In this document: positions 1-10,100 of the stretch, in pieces
Layout: every line of letters begins with the position of its first letter
How positions within the stretch are numbered: the stretch's first letter is position 1
NCBI RefSeq assembly: GCF_000686805.1
Contig: NZ_JMLP01000012.1
Span: forward strand, 62,001-126,000
Length of the DNA stretch: 64,000 bases
Direction of reading: 5' to 3'
Origin: Bacillus sp. UNC41MFS5
Lineage (GTDB): Bacteria; Bacillota; Bacilli; Bacillales_B; DSM-18226
Made by a program: the position numbers and the translations under genes
Notes under the pieces: model-generated
Seen by the model: the letters and a program-made list of their open reading frames with translations, nothing else
The model's database searches: none
Told to the model about the DNA's origin: nothing

Positions 1-85
1 AACATATGATAGTTGATGGAAGGGGGCATACTGCCCTCCTCCCTTAACTCTATTCTATTAATCTCTTTGTAGTGGGCTTTATATT

Positions 86-1114
86 TTATGCCAAGACTAT
101 TTTTGCCTTGTTTTTAGCAATTTCTGCTGCCACTTCAACGATCATATCCTCTTGACCGCCAACAACTTTACGCTTACCTAATTCAATTAAAATATCACGT
201 GAATCAACACCAAATTTTGCCGCAGCACGTTTTGCATGAAGCGCAAAGCTTGAGTACACACCTGCATATCCTAGTGTTAAACTGTCTTTTGTGATTTCTT
301 GTGGTACTTGTAAAATTGGTGCCACAATATCTTCGGCCAAGTCCATCATTTTATATAAATCTACTCCAGTTTTGATTCCCATCCGTTCACAAACTGCAAC
401 TAGTACTTCTGTTTGTGTATTTCCTGCTCCAGCACCTAGACAGCGAACACTGCCGTCAATTCGAGTAGCTCCTTCTTCGATTGCAGCAAGTGTGTTAGCC
501 ATCGCAAGAGATAGATTGTTATGACCATGGAAACCAACATTAACACCAATCGATTGTTTAAGAGCACGAATTCGTTCCCGAACCTGGTCAGGAAGTAAGT
601 AACCTGCAGAGTCAACAACATAAACAGTGTCAGCTCCATAGCTTTCCATTAGTTTTGCTTGTTCTACTAATTTAGCAACTGGTGCCATATGGTTCATCAT
701 TAAGAATCCAACTGTTTCCATTCCCAGTTCTTTGGCATAGGCAATGTGTTGCGGTGCTACATCAGCTTCCGTAACATGTGTTGCAATACGTGCCATTTTT
801 GCTCCTAAATTTGCTGCTTCTTTTAATTCATGTAGAGTACCGATCCCTGGTAAAAGAAGAACAGCGATTTTGGATTTATCTGCAACAGATACTGCTGCTT
901 CGATTAATTCCATTTCGTTTGTCCGTGATAATCCATATTGCAACGAAGACCCTGCTAAACCGTCTCCATGAGATACTTCGATATAAGGTACGTTAGCATC
1001 ATTTAATGCCTTTACAATTTTAAGAACTTGATCAACTGTATATTGGTGATTGATAGCATGGCTTCCATCGCGTAAGGCTACCTCTGTGATAAGAATATCT
1101 TTTCCATTTGTCAT
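86..1114 (-). CDS. mhpE: 4-hydroxy-2-oxovalerate aldolase (MhpE/DmpG family)
   Basis: Cleaves 4-hydroxy-2-oxovalerate to pyruvate and acetaldehyde at the end of meta-cleavage catabolism. The 342-residue protein has the HMGL-like TIM-barrel start with the RDG motif near residue 16 and the metal-binding HGHN motif near residue 200, followed by the C-terminal communication domain (ITKDSLTLGYAGVYSSF). The family forms a channelling complex with acylating acetaldehyde dehydrogenase, and that gene lies 23 bp upstream on the same strand, so the two are almost certainly cotranscribed. The start has an AAAGGGG ribosome site. Downstream genes of the pathway, if any, lie outside the window. Confidence 0.95.
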   Translation of the reverse strand: MTNGKDILITEVALRDGSHAINHQYTVDQVLKIVKALNDANVPYIEVSHGDGLAGSSLQYGLSRTNEMELIEAAVSVADKSKIAVLLLPGIGTLHELKEAANLGAKMARIATHVTEADVAPQHIAYAKELGMETVGFLMMNHMAPVAKLVEQAKLMESYGADTVYVVDSAGYLLPDQVRERIRALKQSIGVNVGFHGHNNLSLAMANTLAAIEEGATRIDGSVRCLGAGAGNTQTEVLVAVCERMGIKTGVDLYKMMDLAEDIVAPILQVPQEITKDSLTLGYAGVYSSFALHAKRAAAKFGVDSRDILIELGKRKVVGGQEDMIVEVAAEIAKNKAKIVLA

Positions 1115-1137
1115 TATTATTTACCCCTTTCTACAGC

Positions 1138-2025
1138 TCAAACTGTTTCTTTCGTTAATAGTTTTTTAGCAAACGCTTCAGCAATTTTTACGCCTGCTGA
1201 AGTCATGATATCTAGATTTCCTGCATATACAGGCAAGTAATCACCAGCACCTTCCACTTCTAGGAAGATGGTTACCTTATTTCCTTCAAAAATAGGTTCT
1301 GTGCGAAGTCGATAACCTGGAACATATGCTTGAACCACTTTTTCCATTTCAGCAATAGATTTTCTAATTGCCGCTTCGTCCATTTTCCCCTCTTCTACTA
1401 GCGTATAAACAGTATCACGCATCATAATTGGTGGTTCTGCAGGGTTTAAAATCATAATTGCTTTCCCTTTTTTGGCACCACCAACTTCTGCAATCGCACG
1501 AGAGGTTGTTTCGGTAAATTCATCAATATTGGCACGTGTTCCCGGGCCAGCACTCAAGCTTGCAATTGTCGCAACGATTTCTGCGTATTCTACAGGAGCT
1601 ACGCGGTTTACTGCATGGACCATAGGAATGGTCGCCTGACCACCACAAGTAATCAAATTGATATTATCTTTATCTAAATGTTCATCAATATTAACGGCAG
1701 CACATACATATGGGCCAACAGCTGCAGGCGTCATATCAATAACTTTTATTCCTGCTTCTTTTAATACCTTTGCATTGTAGAGATGCGCTTTGGCAGAAGT
1801 TGCATCAAAAACGATGTCAGCTTCTAAGTTTGGGTCTGCAAGGAATCCATCAATCCCTGTATCCACACCTGCATATCCCATTTCTTTTGCACGGCGTAAC
1901 CCGTCTGATTGCGGATCAATTCCAATGACTGCTGTTAACTCTAAAAATTCCGAGCGTCCAAGTTTAATCATTAAATCTGTACCAATGTTTCCTGAGCCAA
2001 GAACGGCAACTTTTACTTTTGACAA
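1138..2025 (-). CDS. mhpF: Acetaldehyde dehydrogenase (acylating), MhpF/DmpF family
   Basis: Converts acetaldehyde, CoA and NAD+ to acetyl-CoA, using the toxic acetaldehyde released by the adjacent aldolase. The 295-residue protein opens with a Rossmann motif ([10 protein letters not shown]) and contains the catalytic cysteine motif CGGQATIPM near residue 127; the length is normal for the family. Translation starts at a TTG (codon at 2023-2025) set 9 nt behind a strong AGGAGG. It is the first gene of the two-gene unit and is preceded by an IclR regulator on the same strand, its likely controller. Confidence 0.95.
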   Translation of the reverse strand: MSKVKVAVLGSGNIGTDLMIKLGRSEFLELTAVIGIDPQSDGLRRAKEMGYAGVDTGIDGFLADPNLEADIVFDATSAKAHLYNAKVLKEAGIKVIDMTPAAVGPYVCAAVNIDEHLDKDNINLITCGGQATIPMVHAVNRVAPVEYAEIVATIASLSAGPGTRANIDEFTETTSRAIAEVGGAKKGKAIMILNPAEPPIMMRDTVYTLVEEGKMDEAAIRKSIAEMEKVVQAYVPGYRLRTEPIFEGNKVTIFLEVEGAGDYLPVYAGNLDIMTSAGVKIAEAFAKKLLTKETV

Positions 2026-2076
2026 AATAATTCTCCTCCTAAAAAATATTGTATTGATTGTTTCTATCTAGTCTTT

Positions 2077-2853
2077 CTATAGGTTGTTTTTACCTTGATA
2101 CCCTAAACAATTTGAAATCTCAGCTGCAGCCCGTTTAATTCCTGTTATTACTTGAGGTAACTTATTTTCATCAAGTCGCATTTTAGGTGCAGCACAGCTA
2201 ATAGAAGCGATTACATTTCCTTGATGGTTAAAAATTGGAGCAGCAATACATTTCAGACCTAACTCAATTTCCTCATCGTCAACCGCATAACCTTGCTCAC
2301 GAATGCCATGTAACTGTTCTTTAATCTCCTCAATATTTGTCATCGTGTGTTTCGTAAACGATTCTAAAGTGATTGATGATAAGATTCTGTTTGCCTCATT
2401 TTCATTTAAATGAGCAAGGATTGACTTCCCTACCCCAGTACTATGAAATGGAGCTCTTTTCCCGATATGAGAATAAATAGTAAGGGCACTATGTCCTTCT
2501 ACCTTTTCAATGTATATAATTTCATCTCGTTGTAAGGAAACTAAGTGAACGGTTTCATTTAGTTCATCGACTAAGTCTCTGATAATTGGCTTTGCAACTT
2601 TCGCAATATCAAGATTTTTTTCAACAAAATTGCCAAGTTCAAAAAGTTTAATCCCCGGCTTATACTTTAAATCTTCAGGATTTTGTTGAAGATACCCTCT
2701 ATGTTCTAGTGTCTTGATGATGCCGTGGACTGTGCTTTTTGATAAATTTAGACTCTCACTAATCTCTTTGATACTTAGTTCTGGTTTGGTTACCAAAAAT
2801 AATTCAAGGATATCAGCAGCTCTTTCAACTGATTGAATTAAACGTTCTGACAC
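2077..2853 (-). CDS. IclR-family transcriptional regulator
   Basis: DNA-binding regulator with an N-terminal winged helix (about residues 5-60: SIKEISESLNLSKSTVHGIIKTL) and a C-terminal effector domain (GVGKSILAHL, and the 'CIAAPIFNHQGNVIASISCAAP' type region). An upstream ATG at 2877 is possible, but an AAGGAGG box lies 6 nt before the GTG at 2853, so the product probably begins MSERLIQSVERA. It precedes the acetaldehyde dehydrogenase/aldolase pair and probably controls it. A palindromic element overlaps its own upstream region, suggesting autoregulation. The inducer is unknown; aromatic or oxovalerate intermediates are plausible. Confidence 0.88.
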   Translation of the reverse strand: MSERLIQSVERAADILELFLVTKPELSIKEISESLNLSKSTVHGIIKTLEHRGYLQQNPEDLKYKPGIKLFELGNFVEKNLDIAKVAKPIIRDLVDELNETVHLVSLQRDEIIYIEKVEGHSALTIYSHIGKRAPFHSTGVGKSILAHLNENEANRILSSITLESFTKHTMTNIEEIKEQLHGIREQGYAVDDEEIELGLKCIAAPIFNHQGNVIASISCAAPKMRLDENKLPQVITGIKRAAAEISNCLGYQGKNNL

Positions 2854-2872
2854 AAGCTTCCTCCTTATGTTC

Positions 2873-2893
2873 GGCATTATCGAATGCCATTCG
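2873..2893. promoter_or_regulatory. Candidate IclR operator (overlapping palindromes)
   Basis: Two overlapping inverted repeats lie just upstream of the IclR start: GGCATT-ATCG-AATGCC (2873-2888) and CGAATG-C-CATTCG (2881-2893, perfect around one base). IclR proteins bind short palindromes near their own promoters, so autoregulation is inferred. No binding data. Confidence 0.4.
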
Positions 2894-2990
2894 CATTTCT
2901 CAAGGACAATTTAATAGTAACTCTCGTACATTATTCTGTCAATATTTTAGATGATTTAGTTAAATGGTTTAATTTCCCTTCGTTAATATT

Positions 2991-3030
2991 CAAAAAAGAA
3001 GCCTGATTTCTAATAGAAATCAGGCTTCTT
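2991..3030 (-). terminator. Rho-independent terminator
   Basis: Perfect 15-bp stem (AAGAAGCCTGATTTC and complement, 5-nt loop). On the minus strand the stem runs into a T-run, so it ends the small gene at 3031-3300. Confidence 0.85.
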
Positions 3031-3300
3031 TCACAGTATATCAAATTGTTTAAAACCAGTTGTATCCGGGATAAAATCTAAGGTTTTATGATTGAAATAA
3101 TGGCACTCAGTATTGTCAATGATGAAGTGGAGGCCATCCTTAATAATTTCTGTATCGTTAGACTGGATTGTTTCTTCCAACGTCACTTTTACTTTCATAA
3201 AACAACTTTTTCGCATTTGCAGCCGAATCAATTGTTTTAAGCCGGCTAACGTTAATCTATCTTGTAATTCAGCTTTTGCATGTTCAGTTAATATAAACAC
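3031..3300 (-). CDS. Hypothetical protein, 89 aa
   Basis: I do not recognise a family. The protein starts FILTEHAKAELQDRL and is soluble and mixed alpha/beta, with a cysteine-containing centre and a C-terminal FNHKTLDFIPDTTGFK segment. It uses a GTG start at 3300 preceded by a GGTGG ribosome site and is followed immediately by a strong terminator, which supports a real monocistronic gene. The pattern 'HAKAELQDR' recalls small toxin-like or DUF4258-type proteins, but the resemblance is too weak to assign and no antitoxin partner is adjacent. Confidence 0.6.
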   Translation of the reverse strand: MFILTEHAKAELQDRLTLAGLKQLIRLQMRKSCFMKVKVTLEETIQSNDTEIIKDGLHFIIDNTECHYFNHKTLDFIPDTTGFKQFDIL

Positions 3301-3335
3301 GTAACCACCCCCGTCTTCATTAAATAAGGATGCAC

Positions 3336-3371
3336 AAAAATAATGCTACCTATCTAAAGGTTAGCATTATC
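3336..3371 (-). terminator. Terminator after selO
   Basis: Inverted repeat ATAATGCTA-ACC / GG-TAGCATTAT; on the minus strand the second arm leads into TTTTTG, directly downstream of the selO stop codon. Confidence 0.75.
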
Positions 3372-3396
3372 TTGTACTTCTAGTAAATTACACTGC

Positions 3397-4866
3397 TTAA
3401 GTACCACAATAGGTTCGGTAAGGCTGGTTAGATTGTTCAGGAAGGTTACAGTATTCAGCTTGTTCAGGGGAATGCGAGTATGGATTTGAAAGAACATCAA
3501 GCAGCTTCTCCATTACACTGTAGTCTTCTTGATCCACGGCAGCATCAAGTGCAGCCTCCACCCGGTGATTACGAGGAATTACCGCGGGATTGCTGCTACG
3601 CATTAACTGATAAGAATCAGCGGTTGATTCCTGCTGTCTGCCAAGTCGTGTCTGCCATTGCTGAAACCACTCTTTAAATTCTGGTGTCTCCACTAAGAGC
3701 GTTTCATCCAGCTTTTCAATTGTTAAGGCTCGGAAAGTATTAGTATAATCTGCCTGATACTTCTCCATTATACCGAGGAGGTTTTCAACAATGGTTGCGT
3801 CCCCATCTTCTTCATTAAAAATCCCCAATTTTGCTCTCATTCCTGAAAGCCAATTGCTTTGGTACAACTCCATATATTTTGAAATCTCAGCCTGAGCCAG
3901 TTTAACAGCCTCTTCCTGATTGTCATGGATAAGCGGCAGAAGGGTCTCTGCAAATCGAGCGAGATTCCAACCAGCAATATACGGTTGATTGCCATAAGCA
4001 TAGCGGCCTTGAGTATCAATAGAACTAAATACTGTTGCTGGGTCATACGTATCCATAAAGGCACATGGCCCATAATCAATGGTCTCACCGCTGATGGTCA
4101 TGTTGTCGGTATTCATTACACCATGGATAAAGCCAACCAGTTGCCATTTCGAAACAAGCGAGGCTTGTTGTTTAATCACTTCTCGGAATAGAGCAAGATA
4201 ACGACTCTCATCTGTATCAACATCTGGATAATGGCGCTCTATAGTATAGTCAGCAAGAGCCCGAAGTTCTTCGACCGTTCCCCATTTCGCAGCAAATTGA
4301 AAAGTACCGACGCGCAGATGGCTGGATGCCACACGAGTCAAAATGGCACCAGGCAGGGTCCTTTCGCGGAATACTGGTTCTCCGGTTGTCACAACTGCTA
4401 GACTACGGGTGGTCGGAATCCCGAGCGCATGCATGGCTTCGCTGATAATGTATTCACGCAGCATCGGTCCAAGTGCTGCCCGACCATCGCCACCGCGGGA
4501 GTACGGTGTCCTTCCTGGACCCTTGAGTTGAATATCAACTCGTTCCCCTTTTGAAGTAATTTGTTCTCCAAGCAAAATAGCCCGGCCATCTCCTAATTTC
4601 GTGAAATGCCCAAATTGATGCCCGGCATATGCTTGGGCAAGCGGCATTGCTCCCTTTGGTATTTGGTTTCCAGCAAAAACTGCTTCGCCAATTTCACTAT
4701 CGAGTTCCTGAACCTTCAAACCTAAGTCAGCTGCCAGTGAACGATTAAGAATAACTAACTCGGGTGATTGCACTAGTGTTGGTTCAGTCCTGGTAAAAAA
4801 TATGTCAGGCAGACGGGAATAACTGTTATCAAAGTTCCATCCAATTTTTGTTTTTTCTGTTGCCAT
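3397..4866 (-). CDS. selO: Protein adenylyltransferase SelO (YdiU/UPF0061 family)
   Basis: Pseudokinase-fold enzyme that transfers AMP from ATP to Ser/Thr/Tyr residues of target proteins; in E. coli it links redox state to metabolism. The 489-residue length is typical. Visible family features are the nucleotide-binding region with [17 protein letters not shown] near residue 80, [18 protein letters not shown] near residue 113, and the metal-binding stretch with HGVMNTDNM near residue 248. The C-terminus ends TYCGT: a cysteine at the place where animal proteins carry selenocysteine and where the bacterial enzyme forms its regulatory disulfide. A GGGGG ribosome site precedes the ATG. Confidence 0.95.
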   Translation of the reverse strand: MATEKTKIGWNFDNSYSRLPDIFFTRTEPTLVQSPELVILNRSLAADLGLKVQELDSEIGEAVFAGNQIPKGAMPLAQAYAGHQFGHFTKLGDGRAILLGEQITSKGERVDIQLKGPGRTPYSRGGDGRAALGPMLREYIISEAMHALGIPTTRSLAVVTTGEPVFRERTLPGAILTRVASSHLRVGTFQFAAKWGTVEELRALADYTIERHYPDVDTDESRYLALFREVIKQQASLVSKWQLVGFIHGVMNTDNMTISGETIDYGPCAFMDTYDPATVFSSIDTQGRYAYGNQPYIAGWNLARFAETLLPLIHDNQEEAVKLAQAEISKYMELYQSNWLSGMRAKLGIFNEEDGDATIVENLLGIMEKYQADYTNTFRALTIEKLDETLLVETPEFKEWFQQWQTRLGRQQESTADSYQLMRSSNPAVIPRNHRVEAALDAAVDQEDYSVMEKLLDVLSNPYSHSPEQAEYCNLPEQSNQPYRTYCGT

Positions 4867-4898
4867 CGTATCCCCCTTTCTTGTTTCTAGTATGTAAT

Positions 4899-5396
4899 TT
4901 AGGATTCCCTATATTTTAATGCTAATCCTTTTAAGAAATTCCGAGCGAATTTATCGCCGCACTCTTTATAATTTTTATGTCCTTCTTTTCTTAATAGAGC
5001 CCCGAGTTCACCTTTTGTTACTGTTATTCCTGCATTTTCGAATATTTCGAGAAGATCCTCAGTCGTTAATGCCAGCGCTATTTTTACTTTCTTCAGAAGG
5101 AGATTATTTACGTTTGCGCTTTTCTTTATTGACGATTCGGGTGTATCAGGTTGTCCTGGTTTGGGCTCTTGTTTGCCTCTTTTATAAATAATAAGACCGT
5201 TTAAAAATGAATCGAACATAATGTTATTACATTTTATTTGTTCGTCATACTCAGCCTCATCATCTGATTTTGTGAGAACCTTTATCACCTCAGGAACGGT
5301 TACTTCCACACCACCAAGTTTAAATATTTCTGCCATCTCTTTATTTTTTAACTCTAGTGCATATCTCAATCGAATCAGTATATCATTATTATCCAT
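4899..5396 (-). CDS. yehS: DUF1456 (YehS) family protein
   Basis: Two tandem repeats of the same roughly 70-residue helical module are visible: [18 protein letters not shown]...[10 protein letters not shown] at residues 3-35 and [19 protein letters not shown]...[10 protein letters not shown] at about 97-130. This is the layout of the DUF1456/YehS family, whose function is unknown. The 165-residue length matches. A strong GGAGG site precedes the ATG. It sits 32 bp upstream of selO on the same strand and may be cotranscribed with it. Confidence 0.85.
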   Translation of the reverse strand: MDNNDILIRLRYALELKNKEMAEIFKLGGVEVTVPEVIKVLTKSDDEAEYDEQIKCNNIMFDSFLNGLIIYKRGKQEPKPGQPDTPESSIKKSANVNNLLLKKVKIALALTTEDLLEIFENAGITVTKGELGALLRKEGHKNYKECGDKFARNFLKGLALKYRES

Positions 5397-5429
5397 CTAA
5401 AATCCTCCTTTAAAGTTTTGTGTCCATAT

Positions 5430-6137
5430 TCAAACCGTCATTTTCCAACTTGATAATGCCAGCCAGTTCTCTCGCTCTTCATAATCGGGTAGTATTTTAC
5501 CAACAAGGCGCCAAAAGGAACGATCATGATTAAGATGGACCATATGGCACATTTCGTGAACAACTACATAGTCAATCACCTGCTGTGGTGCCATCGCCAA
5601 CTTCCAATTAAAGGTTAACTGCTGCCTGGAATCACAGGTTCCCCAATTGCTGTTATTATCTGAAATACGGATAGACCGTGGTTTTGTTTTAAAATGCCTT
5701 TGATAAGAACGAATACTCCGCTCTACTAACTTTTTACATTCTTGATAGTAAAATCGTTTTAAGGCTTGTTTTATTTTTGCATCCTCTAGTTGTTTAACAT
5801 ATATTTTTAACATATCCCCTTCAAACACTACATAGTCTTGTAAGATATTTATATCTTGAGAAACCTTAATAGGATATTCTTTCCCTAAATAAAGGAAGAT
5901 TTCACCATGATTATAGATCTTCACTTTTTGCCCCAGAAGTCTATCCTTCATTTCCTTCGATTTTTGTTGGATCCAATCCCATTTTTCCTCTATTAATTGA
6001 AGTACACGTTCATCAGTTGTTCCTTTAGGGGCCTGGACTTCAACATTGCCATAAACATCTATAGTAATGCCCAACGATTCACGTTTTTTATAGACTATCT
6101 CAAAACTCATGGTCTGACCTAAATAATTATGTATCAT
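5430..6137 (-). CDS. YgjP-like zinc metallopeptidase (DUF45)
   Basis: The 235-residue protein carries the metallopeptidase signature VVHEMCHMVHLNHDRSFWRLV (about residues 192-212): HExxH plus a downstream histidine and the conserved F-W of the YgjP/WLM-like family. The preceding NNSNWGTCDSRQQLTFNWKL block is also typical. In some bacteria this family is linked with type I restriction systems, but none is nearby here. Start ATG at 6137 with AGGTGAT as ribosome site. It lies 33 bp upstream of the yehS-like gene. The physiological substrate is unknown. Confidence 0.88.
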   Translation of the reverse strand: MIHNYLGQTMSFEIVYKKRESLGITIDVYGNVEVQAPKGTTDERVLQLIEEKWDWIQQKSKEMKDRLLGQKVKIYNHGEIFLYLGKEYPIKVSQDINILQDYVVFEGDMLKIYVKQLEDAKIKQALKRFYYQECKKLVERSIRSYQRHFKTKPRSIRISDNNSNWGTCDSRQQLTFNWKLAMAPQQVIDYVVVHEMCHMVHLNHDRSFWRLVGKILPDYEERENWLALSSWKMTV

Positions 6138-6261
6138 TTAATCACCTGCATTATGACAATAGGTAAAATGCAATAAAAATACTACTCTAGCCCTGATTAG
6201 TGTATGCCAGTGTATGGGATTTGTCCATGAGAAACGTTTTAAAAAACAATAAACTAAGAAC

Positions 6262-6296
6262 ATAAATAAAGAAAGGCAGATGAATCCGCCTTTCTT
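6262..6296 (-). terminator. Terminator after yjbR-like gene
   Basis: Stem AAGAAAGGC / GCCTTTCTT; the minus-strand distal arm continues into CTTTATTTAT. Confidence 0.65.
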
Positions 6297-6298
6297 CA

Positions 6299-6679
6299 CT
6301 ATTTATTCAATTCATGCCATTGCTTAACCAGACGCTTTGGTGCAGCACGTAAATAAGCTTCTTGAATTAGATCGGTCAATTCTTCCCAATTTTCCTCATC
6401 GGGATTTTGAATAGATACCCAGCCGTGTTGCCCTATATACGGGGTTTTGTAAAAATGCTCTTTTTGGAGCAACAATTCTTGAGTCTCCCGATCTGACTTG
6501 AACGACAAACTGAAACCTTTTTCACTTTCACCTGAAATCACAAAGGATTTTCCATTGATTTTAAAAGTATTGTGACCGAAACCATCGATGTGTTCAACAG
6601 CTTCTGGCTGAGCAAGACAGATTTTGCGCACAGTTTCAAGCATGCCAGACGAATCTAGTGATTTCATGTTTTTATTCAC
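6299..6679 (-). CDS. MmcQ/YjbR family protein
   Basis: 126-residue protein with the YjbR/CyaY-like fold pattern: an early LAQPEAVEHIDGFGHNTFKINGK stretch, then SFKSDRETQELLLQ, KTPYIGQHGWVSIQ and a C-terminal LIQEAYLRAAPKRLVKQW. The family is small, soluble and sometimes called DNA-binding-like; biological function is unclear. The start is a GTG at 6679. It begins 11 bp after the VOC-family gene, so the two probably form an operon. Confidence 0.85.
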   Translation of the reverse strand: MNKNMKSLDSSGMLETVRKICLAQPEAVEHIDGFGHNTFKINGKSFVISGESEKGFSLSFKSDRETQELLLQKEHFYKTPYIGQHGWVSIQNPDEENWEELTDLIQEAYLRAAPKRLVKQWHELNK

Positions 6680-6690
6680 CTATCACCAAT

Positions 6691-7086
6691 CTATTTTGCA
6701 TTCGCATCTGGTTGATGAATTCCGAATATATTTCCTTCAGTATCAATGTAGTATCCTTGCCACGCCATTCCAGGCAAAGCATATTTGGGCAATGCGACTT
6801 TGCCGCCATTTTCAATAATCTTAGCTTCCGTGGAATCGTAGTTTTCCACTCCCATTGTGCATGCAAATCCATTTAGAGGTTGGTTAGGTACTGGCGGAGC
6901 ACTTTGACGCTGCATCAACGCACCATTGATTCCAGGTTCATCTTCATTGCCAGTTACTGCTCCAAAGTAAGGCATTCCTGCAAAATCACTCCAATCTTGA
7001 AATGACCATCCGAATACCTCTCCATAAAACTTTTTGGCCCGTTCCATATCATCCACATGAATTTCGAAATGAACTAATCTCCCCAT
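6691..7086 (-). CDS. VOC family (glyoxalase/bleomycin-resistance fold) protein
   Basis: 131 residues with the paired beta-alpha-beta-beta-beta modules of the vicinal oxygen chelate superfamily. It starts GRLVHFEIHVDDMERAKKFYGEVFGWSF, has a mid-protein FACTMGVENYDSTEAKIIENGGKV module, and ends GYYIDTEGNIFGIHQPDA. The histidines at positions 6 and near the C-terminus could bind metal. An AGGAGG site precedes the ATG. The substrate cannot be told from sequence. It is the first gene of a pair with the YjbR-like gene. Confidence 0.88.
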   Translation of the reverse strand: MGRLVHFEIHVDDMERAKKFYGEVFGWSFQDWSDFAGMPYFGAVTGNEDEPGINGALMQRQSAPPVPNQPLNGFACTMGVENYDSTEAKIIENGGKVALPKYALPGMAWQGYYIDTEGNIFGIHQPDANAK

Positions 7087-7186
7087 AATTACCTTACCTC
7101 CTAAGAGTCTTATATAACCTCTTTATTATAGGACATGCATGGAAAAATATTCAATCAATTGAAAAAATTTTATTTCTAGTGTGCGA

Positions 7187-10100
7187 TTATGACACTACTT
7201 CTTTCTCAAAACTTAAGTCTGCTTTCTTTTTTCTAGAAAATAAATTTGCAAGAGCATCTGGAAGAGCCATCAATGCCGGCACAAAGATAGGAAGCAGTAT
7301 AAAACAAAGGATGACGAGGCCTGAAATTACAGCTATGGCCAGTTCAGATAAAAGTATTATTCCCGCAGGCATTAGTGTGGCAAAGGTACCGCCAAGAATG
7401 ATAACTGCTGCTATAATGACACCGCCTATTTGCCTTGAAGCCAATACGATGGCCTCCTTGGCCGCCATATCAGGGTATTCCTTAAATCGCATCATTAAAA
7501 ATATACTATAGTCTACTCCCAGAGCTACAATGATGATAAAGGAGAAGAATGGGACAAAGGATGAAATACCTTCAAGCCCCTGCAAATCTATGAAAATATA
7601 ATTAATGATGAACATGGCTGCATAGTACGCCCCAACTAGCGATGCCGTAATAAAAACCGGTGTCCAAAAAGATCTTATAACAAAGAATAGTACAAGCAAT
7701 ACTCCGATAATGACAATCGCTGTTGTTTTATTTAAATCTCTGGTCAACACATTATTCATATCGTTTGTAGTCGCACTTGGTCCGGATGTTCCACTCTTTG
7801 CATCAGAGAGAACGGTGCCTTTCAATCCATCAGAAACTGTTTGATTGATTTGTTCAACAGTCTTTAGAGCATTCTCAGAATATGGATCATCATTTAAAAC
7901 AACCATAAACTTAGTAATTTTTCTATCTTTGGACATGAACGTATCAAATGATTTTTTAAAGTCCTTGTTTGTCAAAGCTTCCTTTGGAATAAAGAAGGTT
8001 TTATTCGTATTAAGCTGTGTTAAGTACCCATTCGTTTGTCCCAGACCATCCGAAATTTGCTCTAAACCGTTGTTGACATCTGACAGTTTTTCTCCAAAAA
8101 CACTGAATCCATTGAGACCGTCTGCAAGCTGCTGCTGCCCTGATTTCATCTGGCCCAGCCCATCCGTTACACTGTTCATATTCTTAACAATCGTGCCAAT
8201 CCCTGAAGATGCTTGATCAAGTCCAGATTCAAGTTTTTTTAATCCATCTGCCATTTGCGATAAACCGCTGCTTATGGCCGTTAGATTTTTATTGGCTTTT
8301 CCAAAACCAGCCGTAACGGCATTATAATTAGCATTTAATGCTTGGATTCCTTCAGGTGTAATTTGACCTAATGAAGATGATAATTGATTGATCGTTTGCT
8401 TCAATGCAAGATAATTAGAATCACTTTGAGACTCTGCATAACTGCTTCCTAATGCATTTACCATTGATTCCATTTGCGACACAGCACTTTTTACCCCAAG
8501 AAGAGCCTGCGATGCATCTTGATAGTGGGTTCCCATCTCTTTATATCCCGTCTGCATCTTCCCATAATTTTCAGCGAGCAATGCAACACCACTGCTCATT
8601 TTGGAGAGATTCGTTTCAATGGCAGCAATACCGTTAGTGATCGTTTTTGAATTACTTGAACCATCGTCAATACCCGTTTGGATTTGCTTTAATCCATTGG
8701 TTAATGCATTCATTCCATCTTCAAGCTTTGCCGTGCCATCCACCATTTGACCCACTTTGGAAAAATCCGCTGATCCGAATCCATCTTCTGCTTGTTTCAA
8801 TCCATCATGGATTTGGTCCACACCATCTTGAGTTTGGGATAAGCCATCCGTAACAGACCCCATTTGACTGTCAACGTAAAAATCGTCAATTGGCTTACCT
8901 TGAGGCTGTGTTATGGAAGAAACCTGCTTCACTCCCTTAATGCTCTTCAATCTTTCCGTTATATTATCAATGACTGAAAGAGATTCATTATTATCAAGTG
9001 CCTTGCCAGTATCAATGACCACAGTTGCAGGCATGGCCTGACCTTTGCCAAAATGTTCCGCAACCAAATTAATCGCTTTTGATGAAGGATATTTATTTCC
9101 AAGTTCCCCTATGGTATCGAAGTTAAGCTTTTCCTGATGTAAAAATATCATTGGTCCTAATATTAATAGTATGATAACTGTGGATATAATCGGATGCTTT
9201 ACAGCAAAGGAAGATGTTTTTCCCCAGAACTTGTTTTCCTTATGACCATTTACACTCTTGGATGGCCAGAATAGCTTTTTACCTAGCACCTTCATAATAA
9301 ATGGTGTTAGGGTCAATATTTCAAGCAATAATATGGTTACCCCGATGACAACCACCACACCAGATCGATAGATTGGAGATTCTGCAAAAATGAGAGCAAG
9401 GAACGCAATAAATACAGTGAGTATGCTGTAAGCAATGGTTTTACCTGCTGTTTTATATGTGTTTACGATTGATTCATCTATAGAGTGTCCATGGGATAGT
9501 TCTTCCTTAAATCGATTAAAAAGAAGGATGTTATAATCCGTACCAATCCCAAATAGGATAAGGACCAGGAGCATTTGGGTAAGACTGGTTATTGGAAATC
9601 CTGCTTTATCAATCAATTGAGCTGCAATTCCCATCGAACAAAGATAGGAAAAAGCTACAGCCACTAAGGAAATCAAAGGTGTAACAACTGACCTGAATGC
9701 TAGAATAAGGACGACTAATATAAAAATAACTGTTAATGCTGCACTCTTTTCGACACCTGCTTGAGAAGCCTTCAAATAATCATTATTGATAAAGTCTTCA
9801 CCGCTCAGATAGTATTCAACAGGTACATTATCCAGTTTGCTTTCAAACTGTTTTTCGATATCATCTACTTCTCGTCCTTTTTTATCAAGCTTAAAACTCA
9901 CCATCAGTGTTGTACCATCTTTAGATACAAGTGAGCTTTTTGCTTCGGGGATACTGAAAGGATCCATGATGTCTGCAATTCCAAGCTCAGATTTGCTATC
10001 GCTAATGGATTTCACAGCCTCACCAATTTTTTTCAATTCATCATCTGATATTTTATTTTTATCGTAAAAAACGATGAGGTTGTTGACCCCTTCTGTTGTA

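Noticed and set aside
436..996. Several open frames overlapping the aldolase gene on other frames
   Set aside because: They lie antisense or out of frame within a gene with clear family motifs, lack ribosome sites and encode nothing recognisable.
3031..3300. 89-aa protein considered as a type II toxin
   Set aside because: No partner gene on either side and the similarity is not specific.
7940..8870. Regularly repeated DNA within the MMPL gene taken at first as a tandem repeat array
   Set aside because: It encodes the GL-rich coiled-coil repeats of the extracytoplasmic domain; periodicity is at the protein level.
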